A DNA stretch of 32,326 nt, from positions 1 through 32,326 of the forward strand of contig JAAWKH010000022.1 of NCBI GenBank assembly GCA_022797295.1, read 5' to 3'. Position 1 is the stretch's first letter; each line of letters opens with the position of its first letter. The notes beneath the pieces were generated by a model. It was not told the origin of the DNA. It did not search any database and saw only the letters and a program-made list of their open reading frames with translations. Source of the DNA: Peptococcaceae bacterium. GTDB lineage: Bacteria > Bacillota > Dehalobacteriia > UBA4068 > UBA4997. Position numbers and translations under genes: made by a program. Below, piece by piece: positions 21,699 to 30,843 of the stretch.

Positions 21699-22604
21699 AT
21701 GCAAAATTCGGCGGCGATAAAATTAGAATCAGCAAATCAGCAGGCGGCGCGTCCGCAGGTGACTAAAGGCGAGGCGGCCTTTGGCCATCGTTTGCCATCC
21801 GGCCATTTGATTTGCGACCTCTGCCCGCGCTTTTGCGAGCTGGCTCCTGGGCAGCGCGGCTGGTGCCAAACCCGTTACAATCGCCGGGGCCGTTTGTGGG
21901 CCGCCAATTACAACTGGCTGAGCATTTTGCAGTTTGGCCGGATTGAGAGCGTGCCTTTGGTGGAATATGCCAACGGGGGCGTGGTGCTTAAAGTGGGTTC
22001 CTTTGGCTGCAACTTTAAGCCGCAGGCGGAGCGGGAGCACTTTGGGGCGCAGGTGGGCAGCGGCCGCAGTTTTACGCCGCTGGATTTGGCCAACATCTGC
22101 CGCAGCCTGGTGAAGCAAGGCTGCATTGGCGCGGCCTATCTTTTTGCCGAACCGTTGATGTGGTATGAGTTTGTAATGCAATCCGCAATGCTGCTAAAGC
22201 AATGCGATATGCGCAATGTGCTGGCTACGGCCGGCTTCGTTAATCCGCGCCCGATGCAGGAGCTTTTGCCTTATCTGGACGCGGTGCGTTTTGATTTGTT
22301 TGCTTTTGATTCCGCCTTTTACCGCAACAAAATGCAGATTTCCTTTGCGGAGGTGCTGATTTCGTTGAAGCTGCTGGCCAATTCGCCGGTGCATTTGGAG
22401 GTGGCCACGCCGCTTTTGCCTGGCCAAAACGACGAGCCGGAGGATGTGGCGCGCATAGCGGCTTATCTGGCCCAAAATTACGGCCCGGATATACCGTATC
22501 ATTTGCTGGCGCCGGCTGGTGGGCTTAGCCCTGAGCAAAAGGAAAAAATTATGTGCTGCGCCGACGCAGCCGGCAGTATTTTGCACCGCGTGTATTTATC
22601 TTGA
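21699..22604 (+). CDS. AmrS-like radical SAM homologue lacking the cluster motif
   Basis: This 301-residue protein resembles the AmmeMemoRadiSam radical SAM enzyme (AmrS). It has CDLCPRFCELAPGQRGWC at the N-terminus, then VLKVGSFGCNF, AYLFAEPLMWYEFV, LATAGFVNPRPMQELLPYLDAVRFDLFAF, and a C-terminal PLLPGQNDEPEDVARIA segment. The 4Fe-4S motif CNFxCxxC is broken: after Cys104 come Pro108 and Glu111 where the other two Cys should be. Other frames do not restore them. Typical TEP and DLKAF motifs read AEP and DLFAF. The frame is intact along its full length, so this looks like a maintained pseudo-enzyme rather than a decaying gene. The N-terminal Cys block may bind a metal. ATG 21699 follows TTAGGGG. 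AmmeMemo partner genes are not in the window. Confidence 0.8.
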   Translation: MQNSAAIKLESANQQAARPQVTKGEAAFGHRLPSGHLICDLCPRFCELAPGQRGWCQTRYNRRGRLWAANYNWLSILQFGRIESVPLVEYANGGVVLKVGSFGCNFKPQAEREHFGAQVGSGRSFTPLDLANICRSLVKQGCIGAAYLFAEPLMWYEFVMQSAMLLKQCDMRNVLATAGFVNPRPMQELLPYLDAVRFDLFAFDSAFYRNKMQISFAEVLISLKLLANSPVHLEVATPLLPGQNDEPEDVARIAAYLAQNYGPDIPYHLLAPAGGLSPEQKEKIMCCADAAGSILHRVYLS

Positions 22605-22645
22605 TAGATTATGCGCGGTTTTTGCATATTATATCAAAAAAAGGC

Positions 22646-22674
22646 TTGCATTTCCGGCCGCCGGGGTATATAAT
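22646..22674 (+). promoter_or_regulatory. Promoter of the arginine operon
   Basis: TTGCAT (22646-22651) and a perfect TATAAT (22669-22674) are 17 bp apart, 44 bp before the argC start. The surroundings are AT-rich, but I see no clear ARG-box pair over it. Confidence 0.75.
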
Positions 22675-22718
22675 AGTCAATATCATCTATTAATATATCA
22701 TTTGGGAGGCTTAGGGAA

Positions 22719-23786
22719 ATGAGTACGGCTTCAATAAAAGCTGTGGTGGTGGGCGCGGCCGGATATGCCGGCGGCGAATTAATTCGCCTGCTGTTGCAGC
22801 ATCCGCAGGCGGAAATTTGTTCGCTGGTGGGGCATGACAATGCCGGCCATCAGCTGGCGGAGGTTTCCCCCTGGTTTGCCGGTTTTTTGCCGGCGGAAAC
22901 CGCCACAATAGAGGAATTTGATATTGCCAAGGCTGCCCAGGCAGACGTGGCCTTTTTGGCGTTGCCGGCCGGCGTTTCAGCCCAAACGGCAGACGAGCTT
23001 TTAAGCCGCGGCGTTAAAGTGATTGATTTGGGGGCGGATTTTCGCTTTAAGGACGCGGCTGTTTATCAACAATGGTACAAAACGCCCCACGCCCGGCCAC
23101 AGTTGTTGCCGCAGGCCTGCTACGGCTTGCCGGAGCTTTGGCGGGAGGAAATTCGCGATTGTGCGTTGATTGGCAACCCTGGCTGTTATCCCACCAGCGT
23201 GCAGCTGGCGTTGGCGCCTCTGCTGGCCGCCGGTTTGGCAGATTTAAGCCAGCCGGTGATTGCCGATTGCAAATCCGGTATCACCGGGGCGGGCCGCAAG
23301 GCGGAGAAGCACCTGCTTTTCTGCGAGGCTAATGATAGCATTAATGCTTATGGGGTGGCCGGGCACCGCCACACGCCGGAGATTGAGCAGGGCCTCAGCC
23401 GTTTGGCAAACGAAGCGGCCAGCGTGCTTTTCACCCCGCATTTAACGCCGATGAGCCGCGGTATCCTATCCACCATTTATGTGCGCCTGCGCCAGCCGTT
23501 GACTATGTCGGAGGACAAGCTGCGCAGCTTGTGGCAGGAATTTTACGCGGACGAGTTCTTTGTGCGTCTGTTGCCGCCGGAGGTTTGGCCGCACACCAAG
23601 TGGGTTTCCGGCAGCAACTTCTGCGATATTAACTTGAAGTTGGATGAACGCACCGGCCTGCTGGTGGTCTGTTCGGCTATTGATAACATTGTGAAAGGAG
23701 CGGCCGGCCAGGCTGTGCAGAATATGAATATCATCTTTGGCTTGCCGGAGCAAATGGGCCTGCAACAGGTGCCGATGACGCCCTAA
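22719..23786 (+). CDS. argC: N-acetyl-gamma-glutamyl-phosphate reductase
   Basis: ArgC reduces N-acetylglutamyl phosphate to the semialdehyde with NADPH, the third step of arginine synthesis. The 355-residue protein has the nucleotide-binding VVGAAGYAGGELIRLL (residues 11-26), the catalytic Cys156 in GNPGCYPTS, SGITGAGRKA and the GHRHTPEIEQ region with the general-base His. Length and motifs are standard. GGGAGGCTTAGGGAA precedes ATG 22719. It is the first gene of the cluster argC-argJ-argB-argD-argF. Confidence 0.98.
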   Translation: MSTASIKAVVVGAAGYAGGELIRLLLQHPQAEICSLVGHDNAGHQLAEVSPWFAGFLPAETATIEEFDIAKAAQADVAFLALPAGVSAQTADELLSRGVKVIDLGADFRFKDAAVYQQWYKTPHARPQLLPQACYGLPELWREEIRDCALIGNPGCYPTSVQLALAPLLAAGLADLSQPVIADCKSGITGAGRKAEKHLLFCEANDSINAYGVAGHRHTPEIEQGLSRLANEAASVLFTPHLTPMSRGILSTIYVRLRQPLTMSEDKLRSLWQEFYADEFFVRLLPPEVWPHTKWVSGSNFCDINLKLDERTGLLVVCSAIDNIVKGAAGQAVQNMNIIFGLPEQMGLQQVPMTP

Positions 23787-23812
23787 AATGCTAAAATGCT
23801 AAAAAGCAAAAA

Positions 23813-23826
23813 TGTATAAATATACA
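23813..23826. promoter_or_regulatory. Palindrome between argC and argJ (possible ARG box)
   Basis: TGTATA-AA-TATACA is a palindrome with perfect 6-bp arms in the 73-base gap between argC and argJ. AT-rich palindromes of this size are typical ArgR half-site pairs, so it may be an ARG box. No matching second site was found before argC or argG, which weakens the case. Confidence 0.3.
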
Positions 23827-23859
23827 ATATCTATAAAACGGGAGTGAATTTTAGGAAAA

Positions 23860-25128
23860 ATGACAGAGCAACAGAAAAATATGAGCGTAGCAAATGGAGT
23901 AAATATTGAGATACAAGAGGCGGCCGGCGGTGTGACGGCGGCGGCTGGTTTTGTGGCCGGCGGCCTGCACGCCGGGCTGAAAAAGTGCCAGGATAAAAAG
24001 GATTTGGCGATTATTCATTCGCTTGCTCCGGCGGTGGTGGGCGCTGTGTTCACCCAGAACAAATTTGCCGCCGCTCCGGTGAACTGGTGCCGGCAGGTGG
24101 TGGCCGGCGGCCGGGCCCAGGCGGTGGTGGTAAACAGCGGCAACGCCAACGCCTGCACCGGCGCGGAGGGCGCGGCCAATGCGGCGGAAATGGCGGCGGT
24201 TTGCGGCAAGGCTTTGCAAGCCCCGCCGGAGCAGGTGCTGGTTTGCAGCACCGGGGTTATCGGCGTTCAGCTGCCAATGCCGTTGCTGCGCGAGGGCATT
24301 GCAACCTGCGCGGCGCAGCTTTCCACCCAGGGCGGGCAAGCGGCGGCAGAGGCGATTATGACTACCGATTTGTATTGCAAGGAAACGGCGGTAAGCTATC
24401 AATATCAGGGTAAAACCGTGACGGTGGGCGGTATCGCTAAGGGTAGCGGTATGATTCATCCCAATATGGCAACAATGCTGTGCTTTATCACCACTGATTT
24501 GCAAATTGAAGCGGCCGCTTTGCAGCAGGCTGTGAAAGAGGCGGCCGACGCTAGCTTTAATATGGTGACGGTGGACGGCGACACCAGCACCAACGATAGC
24601 ATGCTGGTTTTGGCAAACGGCCAGGCCGGCAATGAAACCGTGCAGGCCGGCGGCGCCGGCTATGCGGAATTTGTGCAGGTCCTGACGCTGGTGGCGGCGC
24701 GGCTGGCCCGCCTGATGGCCTATGACGGCGAGGGCGCAACCAAGCTGTTGGAATGTCAGGTTTGCGGCGCGCCCAGCTTGCAGGACGCGCGGCTGGCGGC
24801 TAAGGCTGTGGTCGGCTCCAGCCTGGTGAAAGCGGCCTTTTACGGCGAGGATGCTAACTGGGGCCGGATTGCCTGCGCGGCGGGTTATTCCGGGGCGCAG
24901 TTTGATACGGCCAAAGTGAATTTGCGTTTGCAAAGCGCGGCCGGGGAAATTGAGCTGATGCGCGCTGGCAGCGGTTTGGTTTTTGACGAGGAAGCGGCCA
25001 AGCAGATTTTGCAGGAGCGGGAAATCCTCATCAATTTGGATTTGGGCAGCGGCGAATATCAGGCCACATCCTGGGGTTGTGATTTGTCCCACGAATATGT
25101 GAATATCAACGCGGACTACCGCAGTTAA
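23860..25128 (+). CDS. argJ: Bifunctional ornithine acetyltransferase / N-acetylglutamate synthase
   Basis: ArgJ moves the acetyl group from N-acetylornithine back to glutamate, closing the cyclic pathway; bifunctional forms also use acetyl-CoA. The 422-residue protein carries the self-cleavage site in KGSGMIHPNMATMLCF, where cleavage before Thr205 makes alpha and beta chains and exposes the nucleophile. VVNSGNANACTG and CSTGVIGVQLPM form the oxyanion region. Only in vitro tests separate mono- from bifunctional enzymes. ATG 23860 follows TAGGAAAA. The presence of ArgJ and the lack of a separate argA or argE here indicate the recycling route. Confidence 0.97.
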   Translation: MTEQQKNMSVANGVNIEIQEAAGGVTAAAGFVAGGLHAGLKKCQDKKDLAIIHSLAPAVVGAVFTQNKFAAAPVNWCRQVVAGGRAQAVVVNSGNANACTGAEGAANAAEMAAVCGKALQAPPEQVLVCSTGVIGVQLPMPLLREGIATCAAQLSTQGGQAAAEAIMTTDLYCKETAVSYQYQGKTVTVGGIAKGSGMIHPNMATMLCFITTDLQIEAAALQQAVKEAADASFNMVTVDGDTSTNDSMLVLANGQAGNETVQAGGAGYAEFVQVLTLVAARLARLMAYDGEGATKLLECQVCGAPSLQDARLAAKAVVGSSLVKAAFYGEDANWGRIACAAGYSGAQFDTAKVNLRLQSAAGEIELMRAGSGLVFDEEAAKQILQEREILINLDLGSGEYQATSWGCDLSHEYVNINADYRS

Positions 25129-25155
25129 AATATATTTAATAAGGAGGAGAATGGT

Positions 25156-26052
25156 ATGCAGGACATCTCAGCTATCGACAAAGCAAGTATTTTGGTGGAA
25201 GCCTTGCCCTATATCAAACGCTTCCACGGCAAAACGGTGGTTATTAAATACGGCGGCAACGCTATGCTCAGCGAGGAGCTAAAAGAGGGCGTGCTGAAAG
25301 ACGTGGTGCTGATGCAGCTGGTTGGCATGCGCCCGGTTTTGGTGCATGGCGGCGGGCCGGACATCAACAGCGTTATGGAGCAAATGCGCATGAAGGTAGA
25401 GTTCGTCAACGGCCAACGTGTGACGGATGAAAATGTGATGGAAGTGGTGGAGATGGTGCTGACCGGTAAGGTGAACAGCAGCATTGTAAAGTACATCAAC
25501 CAAAACGGCGGTTCTGCTGTGGGCCTTTCCGGCGCAGACGCCAATTTGCTGCTGGCGCACAAGCAGCGGGCGCGCATTCCCACCCCAGACGGCGGCCAGC
25601 AGATGATGGACTTGGGCCTGGTTGGCGAGGTGGAAAGCGTCAACGTGGATTTGCTGAACTCCTTGCTGGATCAGGGTTATATCCCGGTGATTTCTCCCGT
25701 GGCGGTTGACCGCAAGGGCGAAAGCTTGAATGTGAATGCCGATTTGGTGGCCGGGCGGGTGGCCGCGGCCCTGCAAGCGGAAAAATTGATGTTGCTGACC
25801 GATGTGGAGGGGCTTTATCGTGATTACAAGGATAAAAGCTCGCTGATTTCTATTTTGCCGGTGCGCCTGGTGGAGGGCTTGAAAGCGCAGGGCGTGATTG
25901 CCGGCGGTATGCTGCCCAAAATCGACTGCTGCGTGCATGCCGTTAAACAAGGCGTGGGCAGCGTGCATATTTTGGATGGCCGGGTGCTGCATTGCCTTTT
26001 GCTTGAGATATTCACTAAGGAAGGCATTGGCACCATGGTTATAAATAAGTAA
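25156..26052 (+). CDS. argB: Acetylglutamate kinase
   Basis: ArgB phosphorylates N-acetylglutamate, the committed and usually arginine-inhibited step. The 298-residue amino-acid-kinase fold shows VIKYGGNAM near residue 25, VLVHGGGPDINSVMEQM, FVNGQRVTDE, NVNADLVAGRVAAAL and the C-terminal GVIAGGMLPKIDCCVHAV. The N-terminal helix (residues 1-20, ALPYIKRFHGK) is the kind found in arginine-sensitive hexameric enzymes, so feedback inhibition is likely. AAGGAGGAG lies just before ATG 25156, 27 bases after argJ. Confidence 0.98.
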   Translation: MQDISAIDKASILVEALPYIKRFHGKTVVIKYGGNAMLSEELKEGVLKDVVLMQLVGMRPVLVHGGGPDINSVMEQMRMKVEFVNGQRVTDENVMEVVEMVLTGKVNSSIVKYINQNGGSAVGLSGADANLLLAHKQRARIPTPDGGQQMMDLGLVGEVESVNVDLLNSLLDQGYIPVISPVAVDRKGESLNVNADLVAGRVAAALQAEKLMLLTDVEGLYRDYKDKSSLISILPVRLVEGLKAQGVIAGGMLPKIDCCVHAVKQGVGSVHILDGRVLHCLLLEIFTKEGIGTMVINK

Positions 26053-26066
26053 GGAGTTAGTTAATT

Positions 26067-27263
26067 ATGAATAATGCAGAAATAATCGCCAAAGGCCAAA
26101 AATACTGCCTGAATGTTTTCAACCGCCTGCCCATTGCGATGGTGCGGGGCGAGGGCAGCTACGTTTTTGACGCCGACGGCAACAAATATCTGGATTTTGT
26201 CAGCGGCATTGCCGTAAACGCGTTGGGCCATGCACATCCTTATGTGGCGGCGGCTTTGGCGGAGCAGGCGACCCAGCTGATTCATTCCTCCAATCTTTAT
26301 TGGATTGAGCCGCAGGTGCGGCTGGCTGAGGTGTTGGTGGAAAATTCCGCCTTTGATAAGGTTTTCTTTGGCAACAGCGGTGCGGAGGCCAATGAGGGCG
26401 CGCTGAAGTTGGCCCGTAAATATGCTATTTATAAAGGCCGCCCGGAACGCCAGCAAGTCATCACGATGAACAGCAGTTTCCACGGCCGCACCTTGGCCAC
26501 CTTGACGGCCACCGGGCAGGAAAAGATGCACCAGGGGTTTGAACCGCTGGCGGCGGGCTTCACTTACGTGCCGTTTAATGATTGGCCGGCTTTGCAAGCT
26601 GCGGTTTCCGAGCAAACCTGCGCTATTATGCTGGAGCCGGTGCAGGGCGAGGGCGGCGTTTTCCCGGCGGACCCGGAATATTTGCGCCAAATCCGCCAGC
26701 TTTGCGATGAGCGGGACATTGCGCTGATTTATGATGAGGTGCAAACCGGCTTGGGGCGCACAGGCAAGCTGTTTGCCTATCAACACGCCGGCGTGACGCC
26801 GGATATTATGACGCTGGCCAAGGCGTTGGGCGGCGGCGCGCCCATTGGGGCCTTTTTGACCACCGATAAGGTGGCGGCGGCTTTTCAGCCGGGCGACCAC
26901 GGCTCCACCTTTGGCGGCAATCCGCTGGTTTGCGCGGCCGGTTTGGCGGTGTTGAAAATTATGTTGGAGCAGGATATTCCTTTCCGGGCGGCTATGCTGG
27001 GCGAGTATCTGTGCGAAAAGCTGGCCGGGCTGCAAGCGAAGTATCCTTGCATTAAGGAGGTACGCGGCCAGGGCTTGCTGCTTGGCGTGCAGCTGGACCG
27101 CCCCGGCGCTGACGTGGTGCAGGCCTGCCTGCGCCGGGGCGTGTTGCTGAACTGCACCGCCGGCACGGTGTTGCGGCTGATTCCGCCGCTGAACGTTAGC
27201 CACGCGGAGGTGGATGAATTTATAGCAGTGTTGGACGCTGCCTTACAGGAGGTGCTGCAATAA
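26067..27263 (+). CDS. argD: Acetylornithine aminotransferase
   Basis: ArgD is a class-III, PLP-dependent aminotransferase that makes N-acetylornithine from the semialdehyde and glutamate. The 398-residue protein shows the cofactor Lys252 in LAKALGGGAPIGAF, the Asp-containing LIYDEVQTGLGRTG, FGNSGAEANEGALKLAR, and STFGGNPLVCAAG. Everything expected is present. AAGGAG precedes ATG 26067 with 14 bases after argB. Its stop codon overlaps the argF start (TAATG). Confidence 0.97.
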   Translation: MNNAEIIAKGQKYCLNVFNRLPIAMVRGEGSYVFDADGNKYLDFVSGIAVNALGHAHPYVAAALAEQATQLIHSSNLYWIEPQVRLAEVLVENSAFDKVFFGNSGAEANEGALKLARKYAIYKGRPERQQVITMNSSFHGRTLATLTATGQEKMHQGFEPLAAGFTYVPFNDWPALQAAVSEQTCAIMLEPVQGEGGVFPADPEYLRQIRQLCDERDIALIYDEVQTGLGRTGKLFAYQHAGVTPDIMTLAKALGGGAPIGAFLTTDKVAAAFQPGDHGSTFGGNPLVCAAGLAVLKIMLEQDIPFRAAMLGEYLCEKLAGLQAKYPCIKEVRGQGLLLGVQLDRPGADVVQACLRRGVLLNCTAGTVLRLIPPLNVSHAEVDEFIAVLDAALQEVLQ

Positions 27264-28213
27264 TGACGGCTATGCAGTTGAAAAAGGATTATGCCGGGCG
27301 AGATTTTCTTTCCTTGTTGGATTACACCACCGAGGATTTACAATATTTTCTGGAAGTGGCCGATTATCTGAAAGCGGAGCACAAGGCCGGCCGTCCCACG
27401 CCCTATTTGCAGGGCAAAACTATGGGGCTGATTTTTGAAAAGAGTTCCACCCGCACGCGGGTTTCCTTTGAGGCGGGCATTTATTATCTGGGCGGCCAGG
27501 GGCTTTTCCTCTCCAGCAATGACCTGCAAATTGGCCGCGGCGAACCGATTAAGGACACCGCGCGGGTGCTTTCCCGCTTTCTGAACGGGCTGATGATTAG
27601 AACTTTCAGCCATGATATTGTGCTGGAGCTGGCGCAATATGCGGACATTCCGGTGATTAACGGGTTGACGGATCTGCTGCACCCCTGTCAGGTGTTGGCA
27701 GATTTGCAGACTATCCGAGAGCACAAGGGTAAACTTGCTGGTTTGAAGCTGGCTTTTATCGGCGACGGCAACAATATGGCGCACTCCTTAATGAACGGCG
27801 GCGCGCGTATGGGTATGCATGTGGCGGTGGCTTGCCCGGATGGTTACCAGCCGGACGCGGCGGTGCTGGCCCGGGCGCAGGCTGCGGCAAAGGAGAGCGG
27901 CGGCAGCGTGGCTGTGCTGGCCGACCCAATGGCGGCTGCGGCCGGTGCGGATGTGATTTACACCGATGTTTGGGCTTCTATGGGTCAGGAGGCGGAAAAG
28001 GCCGAGCGGGAGAAGATTTTTGGCGGCGTTTATCAGGTGAACGACGAGCTGATGGCGGTGGCCAATCCTGGCGCAATGGTGCTGCATTGTCTGCCGGCTC
28101 ACCGGGGCGAGGAAATAACCGAGGCGGTGTTTGAAGCGCACCCGGAAATCTTCGATGAGGCGGAAAACCGGCTTTATGCGCAAATGGCGGTTATGGCGTT
28201 GCTGCTGGCCTAA
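27263..28213 (+). CDS. argF: Ornithine carbamoyltransferase
   Basis: ArgF joins ornithine and carbamoyl phosphate to give citrulline. The 316-residue protein has the carbamoyl-phosphate motif SSTRTR (61-66), the HPCQVLADLQT loop, FIGDGNNMAHSL and the ornithine-binding HCLPAHRGEE. These place it firmly as a biosynthetic OTCase. ATG 27263 shares a base with the argD stop; AGGAGG (27247-27252) serves it. A gene of unknown function follows after 23 bases. Confidence 0.98.
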   Translation: MTAMQLKKDYAGRDFLSLLDYTTEDLQYFLEVADYLKAEHKAGRPTPYLQGKTMGLIFEKSSTRTRVSFEAGIYYLGGQGLFLSSNDLQIGRGEPIKDTARVLSRFLNGLMIRTFSHDIVLELAQYADIPVINGLTDLLHPCQVLADLQTIREHKGKLAGLKLAFIGDGNNMAHSLMNGGARMGMHVAVACPDGYQPDAAVLARAQAAAKESGGSVAVLADPMAAAAGADVIYTDVWASMGQEAEKAEREKIFGGVYQVNDELMAVANPGAMVLHCLPAHRGEEITEAVFEAHPEIFDEAENRLYAQMAVMALLLA

Positions 28214-28236
28214 AGCCGGTTTGAGGAGGTGCCAGG

Positions 28237-29445
28237 ATGGGTCTGTTTTTGCACGCGCTGCTGTTTCCCGGCGGTGCGGAAAAGCAATGCCAACAGGCGG
28301 TTTGGCGTTGCGCGGCGGATCGGCAAACTAATTTGCGGCTGGATGATTGCAGCTGGCACACCTTTGCCAAAGGCCCGGCGGTGCTGCTCAACGATGATTG
28401 TCTGGGTTATTTCGTTTGGGAGGCTATTTCGCCGCTGCTGACTTGCCCGGTGCTGCTGCTGTACATCTATGACGACGATTTTTGGGGTTATGAGCTGGCC
28501 CAGGCGGGTAGGGTTCTGGATATGTTTGACAGCCTGCCGGATTACTTTAAGCCTGGCAGGCCGCCGGCCAGGCCCGGCAACGCCGTGGCCATTGCTCATT
28601 GCTTTAAGGTGCCCCCTGAGGCTGTGGAGCCTTATCTGCAACCTTGGGCGGAGACGCGCATGGGAGAGTTTGCCTGCCCCGGCGATGACTTTGTGATTGG
28701 TGATTGCTGGCAGCTGGCGGATTTTATGCGGGCGTTGGGTTTTGAATATGACCAGCTTTGTCCGCCGCCGGAGGCGGCTCTGCCGGAATATGGCCATCAG
28801 GCTGATAATGCTGTTAAGTGGGATCATACTGCGGCCAAAGTTGTGCCGCCACAGCTGCCTTTGCCGGCCATTGCCTATACTCAACTGCCGGTGGACACGC
28901 CAATTTTGCCGGACGCTCTGACCGACGCAGCCTACGCCCGGCAAAGGGCAAAGACTTTGCCGGCGGAGTATGCGGAGATTGCCAAGCTGATTGAGGCCGG
29001 CCAATATGCGGAGGCGTTGCCTCTGCTGACGGAGGCTATTCGGCTTAATAGCAATCTGGCGGCGCTTTATCTGCTGCGGGCCTTTTGCTGGTGTCAGCTG
29101 GAAAATTTGAAGCAGGGGCGCAACCGCCGGCCGGAGATGGACAGGGATTTAAGCTGCGCCCTGGAGCTTGAGCCGGACAATGTTTGGGCATTGCGGGCTC
29201 GCTGCCCCACCACCGGCACCAGCAAACGCTATCAGCGGCATATTGCCGACCTGACGCGTCTGCTGGAGCTGGATGAGGAAAATCAGGATATTTACCAGGT
29301 GTCCAGGGCTTATCGCTGGCATTGGGTGGGCGACGACGAGGCCGCCAAAGCGGATTTGGCGGCGGTTTTGCAGCGCGGGCGGCTGTGGACGGTGGATTTA
29401 ACATATCTTTGCCGGGAGCTGCAAATGCCAGGCTTTTTAATATGA
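28237..29445 (+). CDS. Unknown protein with C-terminal TPR-like repeats
   Basis: I do not recognise this 402-residue protein as a named family. It appears to have two parts. Residues 1-185 form a globular domain with aromatic and acidic stretches (VLLLYIYDDDFWGYEL, GDDFVIGDCWQLADFMRALGF). After a Pro-rich linker, residues 240-402 look like TPR helices (AEIAKLIEAGQYAEALPLLTEAIRLNSNLAALYLLRAFCWCQL; DRDLSCALELEPDNVWALRAR; a third unit near 325-375). It has no signal peptide or membrane segment. A strong site GAGGAGG lies about 8 bases before ATG 28237, and the gene begins 23 bases after argF, so it is likely on the arg transcript. An adaptor or regulator acting through protein contacts is possible; nothing in it points to an arginine enzyme. 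Confidence 0.75.
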   Translation: MGLFLHALLFPGGAEKQCQQAVWRCAADRQTNLRLDDCSWHTFAKGPAVLLNDDCLGYFVWEAISPLLTCPVLLLYIYDDDFWGYELAQAGRVLDMFDSLPDYFKPGRPPARPGNAVAIAHCFKVPPEAVEPYLQPWAETRMGEFACPGDDFVIGDCWQLADFMRALGFEYDQLCPPPEAALPEYGHQADNAVKWDHTAAKVVPPQLPLPAIAYTQLPVDTPILPDALTDAAYARQRAKTLPAEYAEIAKLIEAGQYAEALPLLTEAIRLNSNLAALYLLRAFCWCQLENLKQGRNRRPEMDRDLSCALELEPDNVWALRARCPTTGTSKRYQRHIADLTRLLELDEENQDIYQVSRAYRWHWVGDDEAAKADLAAVLQRGRLWTVDLTYLCRELQMPGFLI

Positions 29446-29464
29446 AATAAATTTGAAAAATATA

Positions 29465-29493
29465 TTGTAAAACTTGTTGATTTGTTGTAAAAT
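29465..29493 (+). promoter_or_regulatory. Promoter candidate of argG
   Basis: TTGTAA (29465-29470) and TAAAAT (29488-29493) are 17 bp apart in a strongly AT-rich gap, 47 bp before the argG start. The -35 match is moderate. It suggests argG can be transcribed apart from argC-F. Confidence 0.5.
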
Positions 29494-29540
29494 ATAGACA
29501 AAAAAGTAAAATAATGTAAAAAAAAGGAGCTGTTATATAA

Positions 29541-30812
29541 ATGAGTGAGAAGAAAGAAAAGGTTGTGCTGGCCTATTCCGGTGGTTTGGATACTTCGATT
29601 ATTATTCCGTGGCTGAAAGAGCATTACGGCTATGATGTTATTGCAATGAGCGCCGACGTTGGCCAGGGCGAGGAGCTGGCTCCGCTGAAAGAAAAGGCGA
29701 TTAAAACCGGCGCGGCCAAACTTTATATTGAGGATTTGCGGGATGAGTTTGTCACCGATTATATTTATCCCACAATGAAAGCCGGCGCTGTTTACGAGGG
29801 CAAATATTTGCTGGGTACTTCCTTTGCCCGCCCGCTGATTGCCCGCCGCCTGGTGGAGATTGCCCGCAAGGAGGGCGCGGTGGCCATTGCCCACGGCGCA
29901 ACCGGCAAAGGCAACGACCAGGTGCGCTTTGAGGCCGCGGTGAAAGCCTTGGCCCCGGATTTGAAGATTATCGCTCCTTGGCGGGAATGGGATATTCAAT
30001 CCCGTGAGCAGGAGGTGGATTATGCTGCTGCGCATGATATTCCGCTGCCGGTCACCAAGGAAAACAACTATTCAATGGACCGCAACCTGTGGCATTTGAG
30101 CCATGAGGGTATGGATTTGGAGGATCCGGCCAATGAGCCGAAAAGCTCAATGTTGCTTATCTGCACGCCGCCGGAGCAGGCCCCGGACGAGCCCACCTAT
30201 CTGGAAATTGAGTTTGAGCAGGGCATTCCCACCAAGGTGGACGGCAAAACCTTTTCCCCGACTGATTTGATTATGTATCTGAATGAAAAAGGCGCGGCCA
30301 ACGGCGTTGGCGTGGAGGATATGGTGGAGAACCGCTTGGTTGGTATGAAATCACGCGGCGTTTATGAAACTCCCGGCGGCACCATTTTGTACTATGCGCA
30401 CCAAAAGCTGGAGGAGCTGTGTCTGGACCGGCTGACTTTGCATTACAAAGAGGGCTTGGCCCTGCGCTATGCTGAGTTGGTTTACGACGGCATTTGGTTT
30501 ACGCCCCTGCGTGAGGCAATGGACGCTTTTGTCGATTCCACTCAAAAGACTGTGACCGGCAAGGTGCGTTTGAAGCTTTACAAAGGCAATATAAGTGCGG
30601 CCGGCGCCACCAGCCCCTATTCGCTTTACAGCCAGGATTTTGCCACCTTTGACGCTGACGATGTTTACGACCAGGCAGACGCTGGCGGTTTCATCAACAT
30701 TTTCGCTTTGCCAATGCGGGTGCGCGCTCAACTGTTCCCGCAGGAGGCTGCCGGCCGTTTGATTGGCGGCGAGCCGCAACCGGTGGCGGTGGCTCCGGGC
30801 TACGAGGACTAA
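29541..30812 (+). CDS. argG: Argininosuccinate synthase
   Basis: ArgG condenses citrulline and aspartate using ATP. The 423-residue protein is slightly longer than the usual 400-410 and carries the PP-loop AYSGGLDTS (residues 10-18), [14 protein letters not shown], and [16 protein letters not shown], all diagnostic of type-I argininosuccinate synthase. AAAGGAGCTG lies upstream of ATG 29541. It is separated from argF by the unknown TPR gene and has its own promoter candidate. argH, usually next, is not in the window; the following gene is a DNA glycosylase. Confidence 0.98.
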   Translation: MSEKKEKVVLAYSGGLDTSIIIPWLKEHYGYDVIAMSADVGQGEELAPLKEKAIKTGAAKLYIEDLRDEFVTDYIYPTMKAGAVYEGKYLLGTSFARPLIARRLVEIARKEGAVAIAHGATGKGNDQVRFEAAVKALAPDLKIIAPWREWDIQSREQEVDYAAAHDIPLPVTKENNYSMDRNLWHLSHEGMDLEDPANEPKSSMLLICTPPEQAPDEPTYLEIEFEQGIPTKVDGKTFSPTDLIMYLNEKGAANGVGVEDMVENRLVGMKSRGVYETPGGTILYYAHQKLEELCLDRLTLHYKEGLALRYAELVYDGIWFTPLREAMDAFVDSTQKTVTGKVRLKLYKGNISAAGATSPYSLYSQDFATFDADDVYDQADAGGFINIFALPMRVRAQLFPQEAAGRLIGGEPQPVAVAPGYED

Positions 30813-30843
30813 TAAAGTTAGAAATATAAATTGGGTGATTAAA

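Noticed and set aside
23786..23812. Short direct repeats TAAAATGC after argC
   Set aside because: Only two full copies of 8 bases plus a degenerate third; too short to separate from chance in AT-rich sequence.
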